A stretch of DNA of 64,000 nt, taken from positions 97,348-161,347 of the forward strand of contig CAJTMC010000003.1 in assembly GCA_910577115.1 (NCBI GenBank), in the 5' to 3' direction. Position numbers and translations under genes: made by a program. This DNA is from an uncultured Lachnospiraceae bacterium. Its GTDB lineage: Bacteria > Bacillota > Clostridia > Lachnospirales > Lachnospiraceae. Every line of letters starts with the position of its first letter. Position 1 is the first letter of the stretch. Below the pieces are notes generated by a model. That model was not told the DNA's origin, did no database searches, and was given only the letters and a program-made list of their open reading frames with translations. Positions 10,101 to 17,677 of the stretch are shown here, in pieces.

Positions 10101-11965
10101 ACTTGCTGTATCTCGCTGATACTTAGCTTTGTCTGGTTTAAAAGCATAAAATGCTTGTCCAAATCTCCATCGTTAAAAAGCACATAACATTCCGCCTGCA
10201 AATTCTGATCCCTGCCTGCTCTTCCTGCCTCTTGCACATAATTTTCCAGCGAATCGGATATATCAAAATGAACGACCAGCTTTACGTTGGGCTTGTCCAC
10301 ACCCATTCCAAACGCAGAGGTTGCGACCATTACCTGTACTTCATCATTAATAAAGGCGTCCTGATTTTCCTGCTTTTCACTCTTATCCATTTTTCCGTTA
10401 AAAGCAAGCGCCGAAAATCCGTCATCACAAAGTTTTTTTGCCAGTTCCATAGTTCGTTTTGTTCTGGAAACATAAACAATTGTCGGGCAGTTTTTCTGTT
10501 CAATCAGCCATCGGAGCGCGGCATATTTTTCCTCATCACTTTCTTTATAAATGACCTCGTATCTTAAATTTTTTCTGCTAGCGTTTGAGGTGTAAAGCTC
10601 CAAATCCAAGTCCAAATGCTCTTTAAAATATGCTTTGATGTCGCTGACAACCTTTTGCTTGGCGGTTGCGGTAAAACAGGACACCGCAATCCGTTCCTTT
10701 AACTGCTTTTTCTCCTGAAGCTCCCTGATAAAATCGCCAATATACAGGTAATCCACTCTGAAATCCTGTCCCCACGCGGAAAAACAATGCGCCTCATCAA
10801 TGACAAATCTTGCGATATTACGTTTTAAGAGTAACTGCTCTATTGTGTTGGAGCGCAGCGATTCCGGCGATATATACAGAATGGAAGCCATTCCATTCTC
10901 CACACGTTCCATCGCATCTGCGCGTTCAATCGGACTGAGCAGTCCGTTGATTGTGACTGCATCTACAATGCCTTTCTTTTCCAAGTTATCGACTTGATCT
11001 TTCATAAGGGATTGCAACGGTGAAATGACAACCGTCAATGCTTTGGACAATGCACCCGCTAGCAGTGCGGGCAGTTGAAATGTGATGGACTTTCCGCCTC
11101 CTGTGGGGAAAATGGCAAGCAGGGATTGATTGTCAACTGCTGCCTGTACTGCTTTTTCCTGTAGGTTTTCACCATCATATTTGCGAAAATCGTCGTAGCC
11201 GAAAATCTGTTTTAAGCGTCTGTGAATATTCAGTTCCTTTTGGCAGTAGGCACATTTTTCGGCACAGATTGTCCCTCTTAGCATTCGGATTACATTGGAA
11301 ACTGCGGGAAATTTCATGATTACCCAATTCGGTATCATGGAGGTCGAATCCTTTGCCGAAATCATGGCTAAAACGTATGCAAGCTCAACAGGGTAGCGTT
11401 CTGCGATTCCGGTAATATCACAGTTACTGCATATTTTCCCATGATAAACTGTTTTGATAAGATTTGCCGTATTTCTTCTTGGATAATAATTGATATACGA
11501 AAAAAAGCCATGAAATTCTTCTTTGTGATAAAGTAAATCTGCATAAATGTCTTTTTGCAGCTCATTCAGGCTGTAAAAAGCATTTACTTCATCATAGAAT
11601 AATTCCATCGCTTTGATTGAATCATTAAGCGGATTGTTCAGGGCATCTGTCTGCAGTTTGTCGTCTTTTAACAGGGCATGGTACGGCTTATTCGGAAAAA
11701 GCAGCGGCGACAGATAGAGGGTGTCTATCATGTCGTCTATTTTTGCATCCTGTAATTCCTGCCTGATATAGTTTGCATCATGATGCACAATATTATGTCC
11801 GCACACAAAGCGTTTGCTGCCTGTGCTGTTTTGTATTAGAAAATTGCGAAACTTTTCCCTTGAATTTGTGTGGATCTGCGTGTTTGCGTCTACTGCGGCG
11901 CCATAGTCTAATACGGTATTTGATTTTGTACTTACTTCTGTATCTGTAAATATGACTGTGTACAT
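7172..11965 (-). CDS. Exonuclease-RecQ-UvrD fusion helicase
   Basis: 1597 residues combining three enzymes. Residues 1-125: DnaQ-like (DEDD) 3'-5' exonuclease with FTDTE (D8, E10), GHNIVHHD (D63) and a third motif near residues 95-115. Residues about 179-241 hold CSNC and CAEKCAYC, a possible zinc site. Residues about 265-640: RecQ-type SF2 helicase with FPTGGGKS (287-293), DEAHCFSAWGQDFR and QEAGRAGRD. A middle section with winged-helix-like sequence follows, then a UvrD/PcrA SF1 helicase (about 1080-1530) with AAGPGSGKT, DEAQDMDE, GDDDQNIYEFRGS and STIHKSKGREFD. All catalytic motifs look intact. The ATG at 11965 has GGAGG six bases upstream; the frame can be extended only to a TTG at 11989, rejected. 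Probably acts in DNA repair or defence; co-transcribed with the J/TPR gene. Confidence 0.92.
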   Translation of the reverse strand: MYTVIFTDTEVSTKSNTVLDYGAAVDANTQIHTNSREKFRNFLIQNSTGSKRFVCGHNIVHHDANYIRQELQDAKIDDMIDTLYLSPLLFPNKPYHALLKDDKLQTDALNNPLNDSIKAMELFYDEVNAFYSLNELQKDIYADLLYHKEEFHGFFSYINYYPRRNTANLIKTVYHGKICSNCDITGIAERYPVELAYVLAMISAKDSTSMIPNWVIMKFPAVSNVIRMLRGTICAEKCAYCQKELNIHRRLKQIFGYDDFRKYDGENLQEKAVQAAVDNQSLLAIFPTGGGKSITFQLPALLAGALSKALTVVISPLQSLMKDQVDNLEKKGIVDAVTINGLLSPIERADAMERVENGMASILYISPESLRSNTIEQLLLKRNIARFVIDEAHCFSAWGQDFRVDYLYIGDFIRELQEKKQLKERIAVSCFTATAKQKVVSDIKAYFKEHLDLDLELYTSNASRKNLRYEVIYKESDEEKYAALRWLIEQKNCPTIVYVSRTKRTMELAKKLCDDGFSALAFNGKMDKSEKQENQDAFINDEVQVMVATSAFGMGVDKPNVKLVVHFDISDSLENYVQEAGRAGRDQNLQAECYVLFNDGDLDKHFMLLNQTKLSISEIQQVWKAVKDLTRNRPSVQRTPLEIARQAGWDENVTDIETRVKTAVQALENAGYIKRGKNVPHIYATSILVRNMMEASARIAQSYKMTEAEQTNAKRIISMLISARSVANAQNDEGESRIDYIADRLGIEREETFKLIHILREENILANTKDLTAYIQKTDTENKSLNILKKYSMLEEFLVKNLSSDGQSLNLKELNESAISSGIKTATVNAMKTVFYYWTIKKYIKKSIENTTQRTIVVPEMKVADLWKKRLQCIQLADFIVKYLFDKSREVRSSKEHILVGFSVLELKQEYRKNRDIEVSDQEVENALLYLSKIDAMKLEGGFLVLYSGMQITRLELDNKIRYKADDYKDLNEYYKQKMQQIHIVGEFANMMVRNYQEALQFVNEYFQMDYRMFIAKYFKGNRKNEINRNITPEKYNKLFNELSQIQREIIDDDVSKYVVVAAGPGSGKTKVLVHKLASLLLLEDVKHEQLLMVTFSRAAVTEFRQRLYALIGNAAGFIEIKTFHSYCFDLIGRVGNLVNAKTVVKDASEMIQNGDVEIGRITKTVLVIDEAQDMDENEYGLITALMERNDDLRVIAVGDDDQNIYEFRGSDSGYFASFLERENAKKYELLENYRSAPDIVAFANHFVKCIDCRLKSAPVVSRCAAGGVVELVQCASPNLEEPVALAAIAARSKGTVCILTSTNNEAYCVVGLLKKKGIGAKLIQSSDGFDLYNMLEIRYFMKKIEKDLATPIISDEKWEEAKNRLIQFYGQSSNLALCLTILEVFEQSNKKKYKSDLETFLHESKLEDFFQNENGDVVVSTIHKSKGREFDEVFMLLDKVRIDTDACKRKLYVGMTRAKRGLHIFYNNKEFDRFITGNVRTRADSVSYEKPEEILMQLSHKDVNLGFFKRKKEIIRQMICGMKLLVRGLELCVEYGGKMQPIVQFSKEFRKQVEQYQAQGYVMKSARVRFVVGWTDVEEGKEYPIVLPDVCFIRGQ

Positions 11966-11986
11966 ATTGAACCTCCATGCGGTCTG

Positions 11987-12010
11987 CAAGTTTGTGATCG
12001 CACAAACTTG
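11987..12010. promoter_or_regulatory. Perfect palindrome in leader of the helicase fusion gene
   Basis: Arms CAAGTTTGTG (11987-11996) and CACAAACTTG (12001-12010) around ATCG. It lies just upstream of the ribosome binding site of the helicase gene, so it could be an operator or an RNA hairpin in the leader. A weaker hairpin (about 12011-12035, TGAGTGAA/TTCACTC followed by six T) adjoins it on the plus strand. The rest of the 372-bp gap to spoIIID shows no gene. Confidence 0.6.
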
Positions 12011-12337
12011 TGAGTGAAAGATTTATCATTCACTCTTTTTTCATTCGTAGCTTATTTGGGTATATTATACTGTATTTTATCATGCTTCGCTATCCTTTCC
12101 ATAAAGATATTTTACTAAAATGAAGATTATACTTTGCGTTTTTGCTTATCTCGTTTGTCGTTATATAAAAAAGCACTGATCCTCAGCCATTTACTGTAGT
12201 TCATCTATATATGTATTATAATACCCTTTTGTCACTCTTTCCAGCTTTTCTAACAAGCCCCACACTTTCCTTTCATAATTCCCCCCACCTCCTCATAGAA
12301 TGTACAAAGCGTCAAAAAGGAGAACCTTTTCCAAACT

Positions 12338-12589
12338 ATGAAGGATTATATTGAGGAACGAGCCATCAATATTGCTATGTATATTATTGATAATAACACG
12401 ACTGTGAGGCAGACAGCAAAAGCGTTTGGCGTATCAAAATCAACCGTACATAAAGATGTCACCTCACGCCTGATGCAGGTTAATCCCACACTTGCAAAAC
12501 AGGCGCGCGCTGTGCTTGATGTCAATAAATCGGAGCGTCACATCAGAGGCGGACTTGCTACCCGCGAAAAATACCTGCATAAGGCATAA
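12338..12589 (+). CDS. spoIIID: Sporulation transcriptional regulator SpoIIID
   Basis: 83 residues, the usual length of SpoIIID, a small DNA-binding protein that switches mother-cell gene expression after engulfment. The helix-turn-helix lies in VRQTAKAFGVSKSTVHKD, followed by the family's conserved tail with HIRGG and TREKY. It has an AAAAAGGAGAA ribosome site at about 12316. It stands alone between the divergent helicase gene and the MarR gene, with a terminator behind it. Its presence is the main evidence that this organism belongs to a spore-forming lineage. Confidence 0.95.
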   Translation: MKDYIEERAINIAMYIIDNNTTVRQTAKAFGVSKSTVHKDVTSRLMQVNPTLAKQARAVLDVNKSERHIRGGLATREKYLHKA

Positions 12590-12612
12590 CAAACGAAAGC
12601 ACTATATCATGC

Positions 12613-12646
12613 AAGGACTATCATAATAATTGATGGTCCTTTTTTA
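12613..12646 (+). terminator. Rho-independent terminator after spoIIID
   Basis: AAGGACTATCA and TGATGGTCCTT form an 11-bp stem with one G-U pair around TAATAAT, followed by a T run at 12640-12646. Confidence 0.85.
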
Positions 12647-12704
12647 TTTTTAACAACAATGAACCATGTCGTTCTTTTTGAACAGAATTTTCTCATTTTT
12701 TCTC

Positions 12705-12757
12705 TTGACGCAAGTCTGATTTCGGACTATAATACATCAAGTACGAAATCAGACTTG
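12705..12757 (+). promoter_or_regulatory. Sigma-A promoter with palindromic MarR operator
   Basis: Minus-35 TTGACG (12705-12710) and minus-10 TATAAT (12728-12733) are 17 bp apart. Two perfect 14-nt inverted arms, CAAGTCTGATTTCG (12711-12724) and CGAAATCAGACTTG (12744-12757), enclose the minus-10 box. Binding there would block RNA polymerase. The adjacent gene is a MarR-family regulator, so autorepression of the MarR-MATE operon is the natural reading. Confidence 0.85.
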
Positions 12758-12836
12758 ACGAAAAATTTACATTCACATACATTTTTATATTTTATACTTT
12801 ACTTTTATACTTTACTTATAGAAAGGACACCGACAC

Positions 12837-13283
12837 ATGACACTTCGCCTCGCACAAAAGCAAAATGAATTTAACCGCCTGAATAAGGCAATTTCCGAAC
12901 TATACCACGACATCTGCGTACAAATCGGCATATCCGACAGTGTCTTTGACATTTTTTATGCCATTATCGCGCTTGGCGACGGCTGCTGTCAAAAGGATAT
13001 CTGTAATTATGCCTTTACCAGCAAGCAGACGATTCATTCCGCTATTCACAAACTGGAAAAGGAAGGATTTCTTTCCCTAAAATCCGGAAAAGGTCGCGAA
13101 ATGCATATTTTTCTGACACCAAAGGGCGAACGGTTTATGGAAGAAAACATTGCACCTGTCATTGTCATGGAAAATCAGACCTGTTCCCAAATGAATGCCA
13201 AAGAACTGGATACACTGCTTTTACTGACGAAAAAATATTTAGACTGCCTGCGTACACAGGCAAAGGAATTACCAATACAATGA
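12837..13283 (+). CDS. MarR-family transcriptional regulator
   Basis: 148 residues with a winged helix-turn-helix. The recognition region is CNYAFTSKQTIHSAIHKLEKEGF and the wing is LSLKSGKGREMHIFLTPKG. MarR proteins are dimeric repressors that often sense toxic small molecules and control a neighbouring efflux pump. Here the next gene is a MATE exporter whose start overlaps this stop by four bases (ATGA), so the two are translationally coupled. The promoter upstream carries a long palindrome probably bound by this protein. The inducing compound cannot be told from the sequence. Confidence 0.9.
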   Translation: MTLRLAQKQNEFNRLNKAISELYHDICVQIGISDSVFDIFYAIIALGDGCCQKDICNYAFTSKQTIHSAIHKLEKEGFLSLKSGKGREMHIFLTPKGERFMEENIAPVIVMENQTCSQMNAKELDTLLLLTKKYLDCLRTQAKELPIQ

Positions 13284-14638
13284 GAGCGAAAACAATGAGA
13301 ACGAAAGCAAAAATTCAATTATCGGATCATTTCACATACACAAGGCTTTTACGCTTTGTTTTTCCGTCTATCATTATGATGATATTTACTTCCATCTACG
13401 GCGTTGTCGATGGTTTGTTTGTGTCCAATTATGTAGGAAAAACGCCGTTTGCCGCAGTCAATCTGATTATGCCGTTTTTGATGATTATGGGCGCAATCGG
13501 CTTTATGTTTGGCACGGGCGGCAGCGCCGTTGTTTCACAAGCGCTCGGTGAGGGCAAACCGGACAAGGCAAACCAGTATTTTTCGATGATGGTGTATGTT
13601 GTCATCGAATGTGGTATCGTACTGACACTGATTGGTCTGATTGTTCTTTGCCCGATTGCCGCCGCATTCGGCGCAGAAGGCGAAATGCTTGAGAACTGCG
13701 TCATTTACGGACGCATTATCCTCTGCGCACTGACCGCCTTTATGCTGCAAAATGTTTTCCAAAGCTTTTTGGTCACTGCCGAACGCCCAAAGCTTGGTCT
13801 TGCCGTTACGATTGCCGCAGGCGTCGCCAACATGGTGCTTGACTTTGTCTTTATCGTAATTTTCCATTGGGGCGTTGTCGGCGCCGCTGTTGCCACTGCC
13901 GCCAGTCAGTTGATTGGCGGTTTTGTACCCTTGGTCTATTTTTACAGACCAAACACGAGCCTTCTGAAGCTGGTGAAAACAAAAACAGACGCGGGCATCC
14001 TGCTAAAGACGTGCATAAACGGCTCTTCGGAGTTGATGACCAATATTTCTTTGTCTTTAGTAAACATCCTGTATAACTTTCAGTTGATGCGCTATATCGG
14101 AGAGGACGGCATCGCGGCATATGGCGTTATCATGTACGTAAGCTTTATTTTTATTGCAATATTTATCGGCTACTCCATTGGCAGCGCTCCGGTTATCGGC
14201 TACCATTACGGCGCCGGAAATCATGCGGAGTTAAAGGGACTTTTCCGAAAGAGCCTCTGCCTGATTATACTTTGGAACATTCTTCTGACAGTGCTTGCAA
14301 TCGCGACTGCACAGCCGCTTGCACGAATTTTTGTCGGGTATGATGCGGAGCTTACTGCGCTTACAAGACGGGGACTCTGCATGTATTCACTGTCGTTTTT
14401 GGTTACAGGTATGAATGTGTTTGGTTCCGCTTTTTTTACGGCGCTCGGAAACGGTATCGTATCCGCCGCAATCTCTTTTTTGCGAACCCTGTTATTTCAG
14501 ATCGCAGCCGTATTAATCCTGCCTCTTTTTCTCGGATTGGACGGTATTTGGCTTGCAATTGTGGCGGCAGAGCTTCTTGCCCTGATTGTCACAATCGGCT
14601 TTTTTGTAAAACATGGAAAATATTATCACTATATGTAA
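13280..14638 (+). CDS. MATE-family multidrug/sodium efflux transporter
   Basis: 452 residues with about 12 hydrophobic segments in two related halves, as in MATE (MatE/NorM/MepA) antiporters that export cationic drugs or metabolites using sodium or proton gradients across the cell membrane. N-terminal features typical of the family include FPSIIMMIFTSIYGVVDGLFVSNYVG and GTGGSA. The start overlaps the MarR stop. The pair resembles mepR-mepA of Staphylococcus in layout. A bidirectional terminator follows. Confidence 0.93.
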   Translation: MRAKTMRTKAKIQLSDHFTYTRLLRFVFPSIIMMIFTSIYGVVDGLFVSNYVGKTPFAAVNLIMPFLMIMGAIGFMFGTGGSAVVSQALGEGKPDKANQYFSMMVYVVIECGIVLTLIGLIVLCPIAAAFGAEGEMLENCVIYGRIILCALTAFMLQNVFQSFLVTAERPKLGLAVTIAAGVANMVLDFVFIVIFHWGVVGAAVATAASQLIGGFVPLVYFYRPNTSLLKLVKTKTDAGILLKTCINGSSELMTNISLSLVNILYNFQLMRYIGEDGIAAYGVIMYVSFIFIAIFIGYSIGSAPVIGYHYGAGNHAELKGLFRKSLCLIILWNILLTVLAIATAQPLARIFVGYDAELTALTRRGLCMYSLSFLVTGMNVFGSAFFTALGNGIVSAAISFLRTLLFQIAAVLILPLFLGLDGIWLAIVAAELLALIVTIGFFVKHGKYYHYM

Positions 14639-14647
14639 TGGCACATA

Positions 14648-14676
14648 AAAAGGGGCTTGTACAGCCCCTTTTACAT
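14648..14676. terminator. Bidirectional terminator between MATE and fba genes
   Basis: AAAAGGGGCT (14648-14657) and AGCCCCTTTT (14663-14672) form a 10-bp stem around TGTAC, with T runs in both directions. It serves the converging MATE and aldolase genes. Confidence 0.88.
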
Positions 14677-14689
14677 TTCTTATTCTCAA

Positions 14690-15553
14690 TTAAGCCTTTC
14701 CGACAGATCCGAAAAGTTCCATTTTTGTCTTAACCGTTGCCTTAATTGCCTCACAGCCGGGAGCAAGAAGTTTACGGGGATCAAATCCCTTTCCTTCCAA
14801 GTCCTTTCCAGCCTCGATATACTTACGGGTTGCTTCCTGGAAAGAAAGCTGGCACTCTGTATTCACGTTAATCTTTGCTACGCCAAGAGAGATTGCCTTC
14901 TTAATCATATCCTCAGGAATACCTGTGCCGCCATGAAGAACTAAAGGCATTATACCAGTCTTCTGCTGGATTGCATCCAGTGTCTCAAAGCTTAAGCCTG
15001 CCCAGTTTGCAGGATATTTTCCATGAATATTTCCGATACCTGCTGCCAGCATATCAACGCCTAAATCAGCAATCTGCTTGCACTCTGCGGGATCTGCACA
15101 CTCGCCCATTCCGACAACACCGTCTTCTTCACCGCCGATTGAGCCAACCTCAGCCTCGATTGACATTCCCATTGCATGCGCTACTGCTACAAGCTCTTTT
15201 GTCTTTTCAATGTTCTCTTCGATTGCATAGTGCGAACCGTCGAACATGATTGATGTAAAGCCTGCCTTGATGCACTTATAGCATCCGTCATATGTTCCAT
15301 GATCCAAATGAAGCGCTACCGGAACTGTGATACCGAGATCCTGATCCATCGCACGAACCATCGCCGCAACTGTATTAAAGCCTGTCATGTATTTGCCTGC
15401 ACCCTCTGACACACCGAGAATAACAGGGCTGTTTAACTCCTGAGCTGTCTGTAAAATAGACTTTGTCCACTCAAGATTGTTGATATTGAACTGACCTACC
15501 GCATAGTGACCTTCTTTTGCTTTTTTGAGCATTTCTGTTGCTGATACTAACAT
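14690..15553 (-). CDS. fba: Class II fructose-bisphosphate aldolase
   Basis: 287 residues. Interconverts fructose 1,6-bisphosphate with dihydroxyacetone phosphate and glyceraldehyde 3-phosphate in glycolysis and gluconeogenesis. The zinc-binding histidines are seen in HLDHG, GNIHG and LHGGTG, and the phosphate-binding region NVNTE follows. The ATG at 15553 is preceded by GGAGG with eight bases between; an extension to a TTG at 15568 would swallow that site and is rejected. A strong sigma-A promoter lies about 75 bp upstream. Single-gene unit. Confidence 0.95.
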   Translation of the reverse strand: MLVSATEMLKKAKEGHYAVGQFNINNLEWTKSILQTAQELNSPVILGVSEGAGKYMTGFNTVAAMVRAMDQDLGITVPVALHLDHGTYDGCYKCIKAGFTSIMFDGSHYAIEENIEKTKELVAVAHAMGMSIEAEVGSIGGEEDGVVGMGECADPAECKQIADLGVDMLAAGIGNIHGKYPANWAGLSFETLDAIQQKTGIMPLVLHGGTGIPEDMIKKAISLGVAKINVNTECQLSFQEATRKYIEAGKDLEGKGFDPRKLLAPGCEAIKATVKTKMELFGSVGKA

Positions 15554-15626
15554 AATACGAACCTCCAATACCTAATTTTTGTTTATTGAATTTTTCATGT
15601 GCACATTCGATAATGCCACTGTCTTT

Positions 15627-15655
15627 AGTATAGCTCTAATGGGCAAAAATGTCAA
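15627..15655 (-). promoter_or_regulatory. Sigma-A promoter of fba
   Basis: On the minus strand TTGACA (15655-15650) and TATACT (15632-15627) are exactly 17 bp apart, about 75 bp upstream of the aldolase start. This is close to consensus, as expected for a highly expressed glycolytic gene. The remaining part of the 402-bp gap to thrH shows only short unconvincing open frames. Confidence 0.85.
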
Positions 15656-15883
15656 TTTTTTAACAGGTTGTTTCCTTAAATTCTTTTTCCCTACACCTTA
15701 CCTTTTCGATAATACAACTGTGCCGCTTTTTTCCATGGTTTATTTCAACAAGCAGGATTTCTCCAAAATGGACAACTGTAAAAGGCAGCAAGCATCTCAA
15801 GTGTCATGGACTTTCCGAAACGCCGCGGTTATTCCGGCTGTTCTTTGTATTATTCTCGCAATATGTGGAATATTATAAAAAAA

Positions 15884-15894
15884 TATGCTATAAT
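15884..15894 (+). promoter_or_regulatory. Extended minus-10 promoter of thrH
   Basis: TATGCTATAAT contains a consensus TATAAT (15889-15894) preceded by TGC, an extended minus-10. The minus-35 region is weak. It lies 62 bp upstream of the thrH start. Confidence 0.6.
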
Positions 15895-15955
15895 AAACTT
15901 CGTCAAAAAACATTGATCATATTGACGCAGATAGAAACAGTAGGGAGGATTATAA

Positions 15956-16558
15956 ATGTACATAACATGCTTAGACCTAGAGGGTGTATTAGTACCCGAA
16001 ATCTGGATTGCATTCGCGCAAGCAAGCGGTATCCCCGCGCTGAAAAAAACGACACGCGACGAGCCGGACTACGACAAGCTCATGACATGGCGTCTCGGCG
16101 TGCTCAAGGAACATGGCCTTGGACTAAAAGAAATTCAGGAAACCATCGCAAAAATTGACCCAATCCCCGGAGCCAAAGAGTTTCTGGACGAGCTGCGCTC
16201 TATTACACAGGTCATTATTATCAGTGATACCTTTTCACAATTTGCCACACCGCTTATGAAAAAACTCGGCTGGCCCACAATTTTCTGCAACTCACTTGAA
16301 GTAGCGCCAAGCGGAGAAATCACAGGCTTCAAGATGCGCTGTGAGCATTCAAAGCTCACGACTGTAAAAGCTTTGCAGTCCATCGGCTACGAAACCATCG
16401 CAAGCGGCGACAGCTACAATGATTTGGCAATGATTCAGGCGAGCAAAGCCGGCTTTTTATTTAAAAGTACCGACAAAATCAAGGCGGACAATCCCGAACT
16501 GCCTGCATTTGAAACATACGATGAACTGATGACAGCAATCAAAAAAGCTATGGATTAA
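15956..16558 (+). CDS. thrH: ThrH-type phosphoserine phosphatase / homoserine phosphotransferase
   Basis: 200 residues, a HAD-superfamily enzyme. The nucleophile motif is CLDLEGVLVPE (the second D of DxD replaced by E, as is typical of ThrH), motif II is IIISDTF, and motif IV is GDSYNDLAM. ThrH dephosphorylates phosphoserine and can pass the phosphate to homoserine, linking serine and threonine synthesis. Ribosome site GGGAGG precedes the ATG. It converges with the sugar transport operon, sharing a terminator. Confidence 0.9.
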   Translation: MYITCLDLEGVLVPEIWIAFAQASGIPALKKTTRDEPDYDKLMTWRLGVLKEHGLGLKEIQETIAKIDPIPGAKEFLDELRSITQVIIISDTFSQFATPLMKKLGWPTIFCNSLEVAPSGEITGFKMRCEHSKLTTVKALQSIGYETIASGDSYNDLAMIQASKAGFLFKSTDKIKADNPELPAFETYDELMTAIKKAMD

Positions 16559-16572
16559 TCCCATAGCTTTTA
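16544..16572. terminator. Bidirectional terminator overlapping thrH and sugar operon ends
   Basis: AAAGCTATGG (16544-16553) and CCATAGCTTT (16561-16570) form a 10-bp stem around ATTAATC. The stem includes the last codons of thrH and touches the stop of the minus-strand binding-protein gene. Confidence 0.75.
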
Positions 16573-17616
16573 ATATGTCCGATTCTCAAGCAGCATTTCT
16601 ATATCCATTTTATAATCAAAATACGTCTCTTCCACATACTGTACCTTCTCAACCGCTTCACCGCGCTCAAGCTTTTGAATAATTTCTTCCACCAAAGGCG
16701 CCGTAATCGGATTGCATTCAAAATCTGCCGCAATCTCTCCCTTCTGCACCAACAGCAGCGCATCGCGCACCGCATCAAACGAAATAATCATAATATCCCC
16801 GTTTCTGCCAAGCCTCAACCTTGCTTCCTTAATTGCTTCAATCGCGCCGAATGCCATATTGTCATTTTCGCTAATCACCACATCAATGTCGTCGTAAGTG
16901 TCAAGAAAATACTCCATCACCTCATATGCCTTTGCCTGCGTGAAGTCCCCTGACTGGTATTCCAGCATATTCCAGTTCGGATGCTTTTCCATAACCTCCG
17001 CAAAACCAAGTGTTCTTCCAAGCTGGGCAGTTGATCCAAGTGTTCCCTGCAGCGTTACAATGTTGATGTCCGTATTCTCCCTGCCGCGCAATTCCAAATT
17101 TTTTGCAAGCCACTCACCGGCATTTCTGCCCTCCTGCATAAAATCGCTCCCTACCCGGCATATATACAGGCTTTCATCTTCCACCAAAACATTTCTGTCT
17201 GCAATAATCACCGGAATATTGGCGTCCTTCGCCTCCTTCAACACCGCGTCCCAGCCGGTCTCCACAATCGGGTCAAGCACAATATAATCAACACCCTTTA
17301 AAATAAACTTCCGAAGCGCCTTCACCTGGTTTTCCTGTTTCTGCTGTCCGTCCTCAAAAATAAGATAATATCCCTTTTCTTCCGTAAAGGTATTTAAATA
17401 TGCCTCTGTATTGGTCGTACGCCAGTCTGATTCCGAACCAACCTGCGAAATCCCAATCACAATGTCGCCCTCGTCCGGCTCGCTGCTCTCCATCTCCTCC
17501 TGCGGCACCACATCACCGCCTGTCCCGCTTCCGCATCCGGCAAGCAAAAGCACAAAGCAAAAAATAAAAATAGCTGTGAACGATTTTTTCCCTGTCCTCT
17601 TTCTTATGCCCGCCAC
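16570..17616 (-). CDS. Second sugar-binding lipoprotein, YtfQ-like
   Basis: 348 residues. N terminus has a basic start, a hydrophobic stretch and the lipobox LLAGC, so the mature protein is a membrane-anchored lipoprotein. The mature part begins VIGISQVGSESDWR and includes DGQQKQENQ and ETGWDAVLKEA, which closely follow E. coli YtfQ, the periplasmic galactofuranose-binding protein. It is a periplasmic-binding-protein fold of the ribose/galactose class. It is the last gene of the transporter operon, separated from the permease by a hairpin. Two related binding proteins serve one importer here. Confidence 0.88.
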   Translation of the reverse strand: MAGIRKRTGKKSFTAIFIFCFVLLLAGCGSGTGGDVVPQEEMESSEPDEGDIVIGISQVGSESDWRTTNTEAYLNTFTEEKGYYLIFEDGQQKQENQVKALRKFILKGVDYIVLDPIVETGWDAVLKEAKDANIPVIIADRNVLVEDESLYICRVGSDFMQEGRNAGEWLAKNLELRGRENTDINIVTLQGTLGSTAQLGRTLGFAEVMEKHPNWNMLEYQSGDFTQAKAYEVMEYFLDTYDDIDVVISENDNMAFGAIEAIKEARLRLGRNGDIMIISFDAVRDALLLVQKGEIAADFECNPITAPLVEEIIQKLERGEAVEKVQYVEETYFDYKMDIEMLLENRTY

Positions 17617-17631
17617 CTCCTGTCGCTAAAA

Positions 17632-17670
17632 TTACCCCTGTCTTTTGCACTGTGAAAAAGACAGGGGTAA
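17632..17670 (-). terminator. Intra-operon hairpin before the second binding-protein gene
   Basis: TTACCCCTGTCTTTT and AAAAGACAGGGGTAA arms flank a short loop between the permease stop (17678) and the binding-protein start (17616). On the minus strand it is followed by TTTTAGC, so it may partly terminate transcription or protect the upstream message. Confidence 0.6.
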
Positions 17671-17677
17671 AAGGTAA

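Noticed and set aside
11966..11989. Start of the helicase fusion at TTG 11989
   Set aside because: It overlaps the palindrome and the ribosome site; ATG 11965 has GGAGG at the right distance.
12659..12868. 69-codon open frame in front of the MarR gene
   Set aside because: It runs through the promoter and operator, has no ribosome site and overlaps the true gene.
15735..15878. Open frame of 47 codons ending in a hydrophobic stretch between fba and thrH
   Set aside because: No ribosome site, no recognised family, and it ends at the thrH promoter. Could be the tail of a decayed gene, but nothing supports that.
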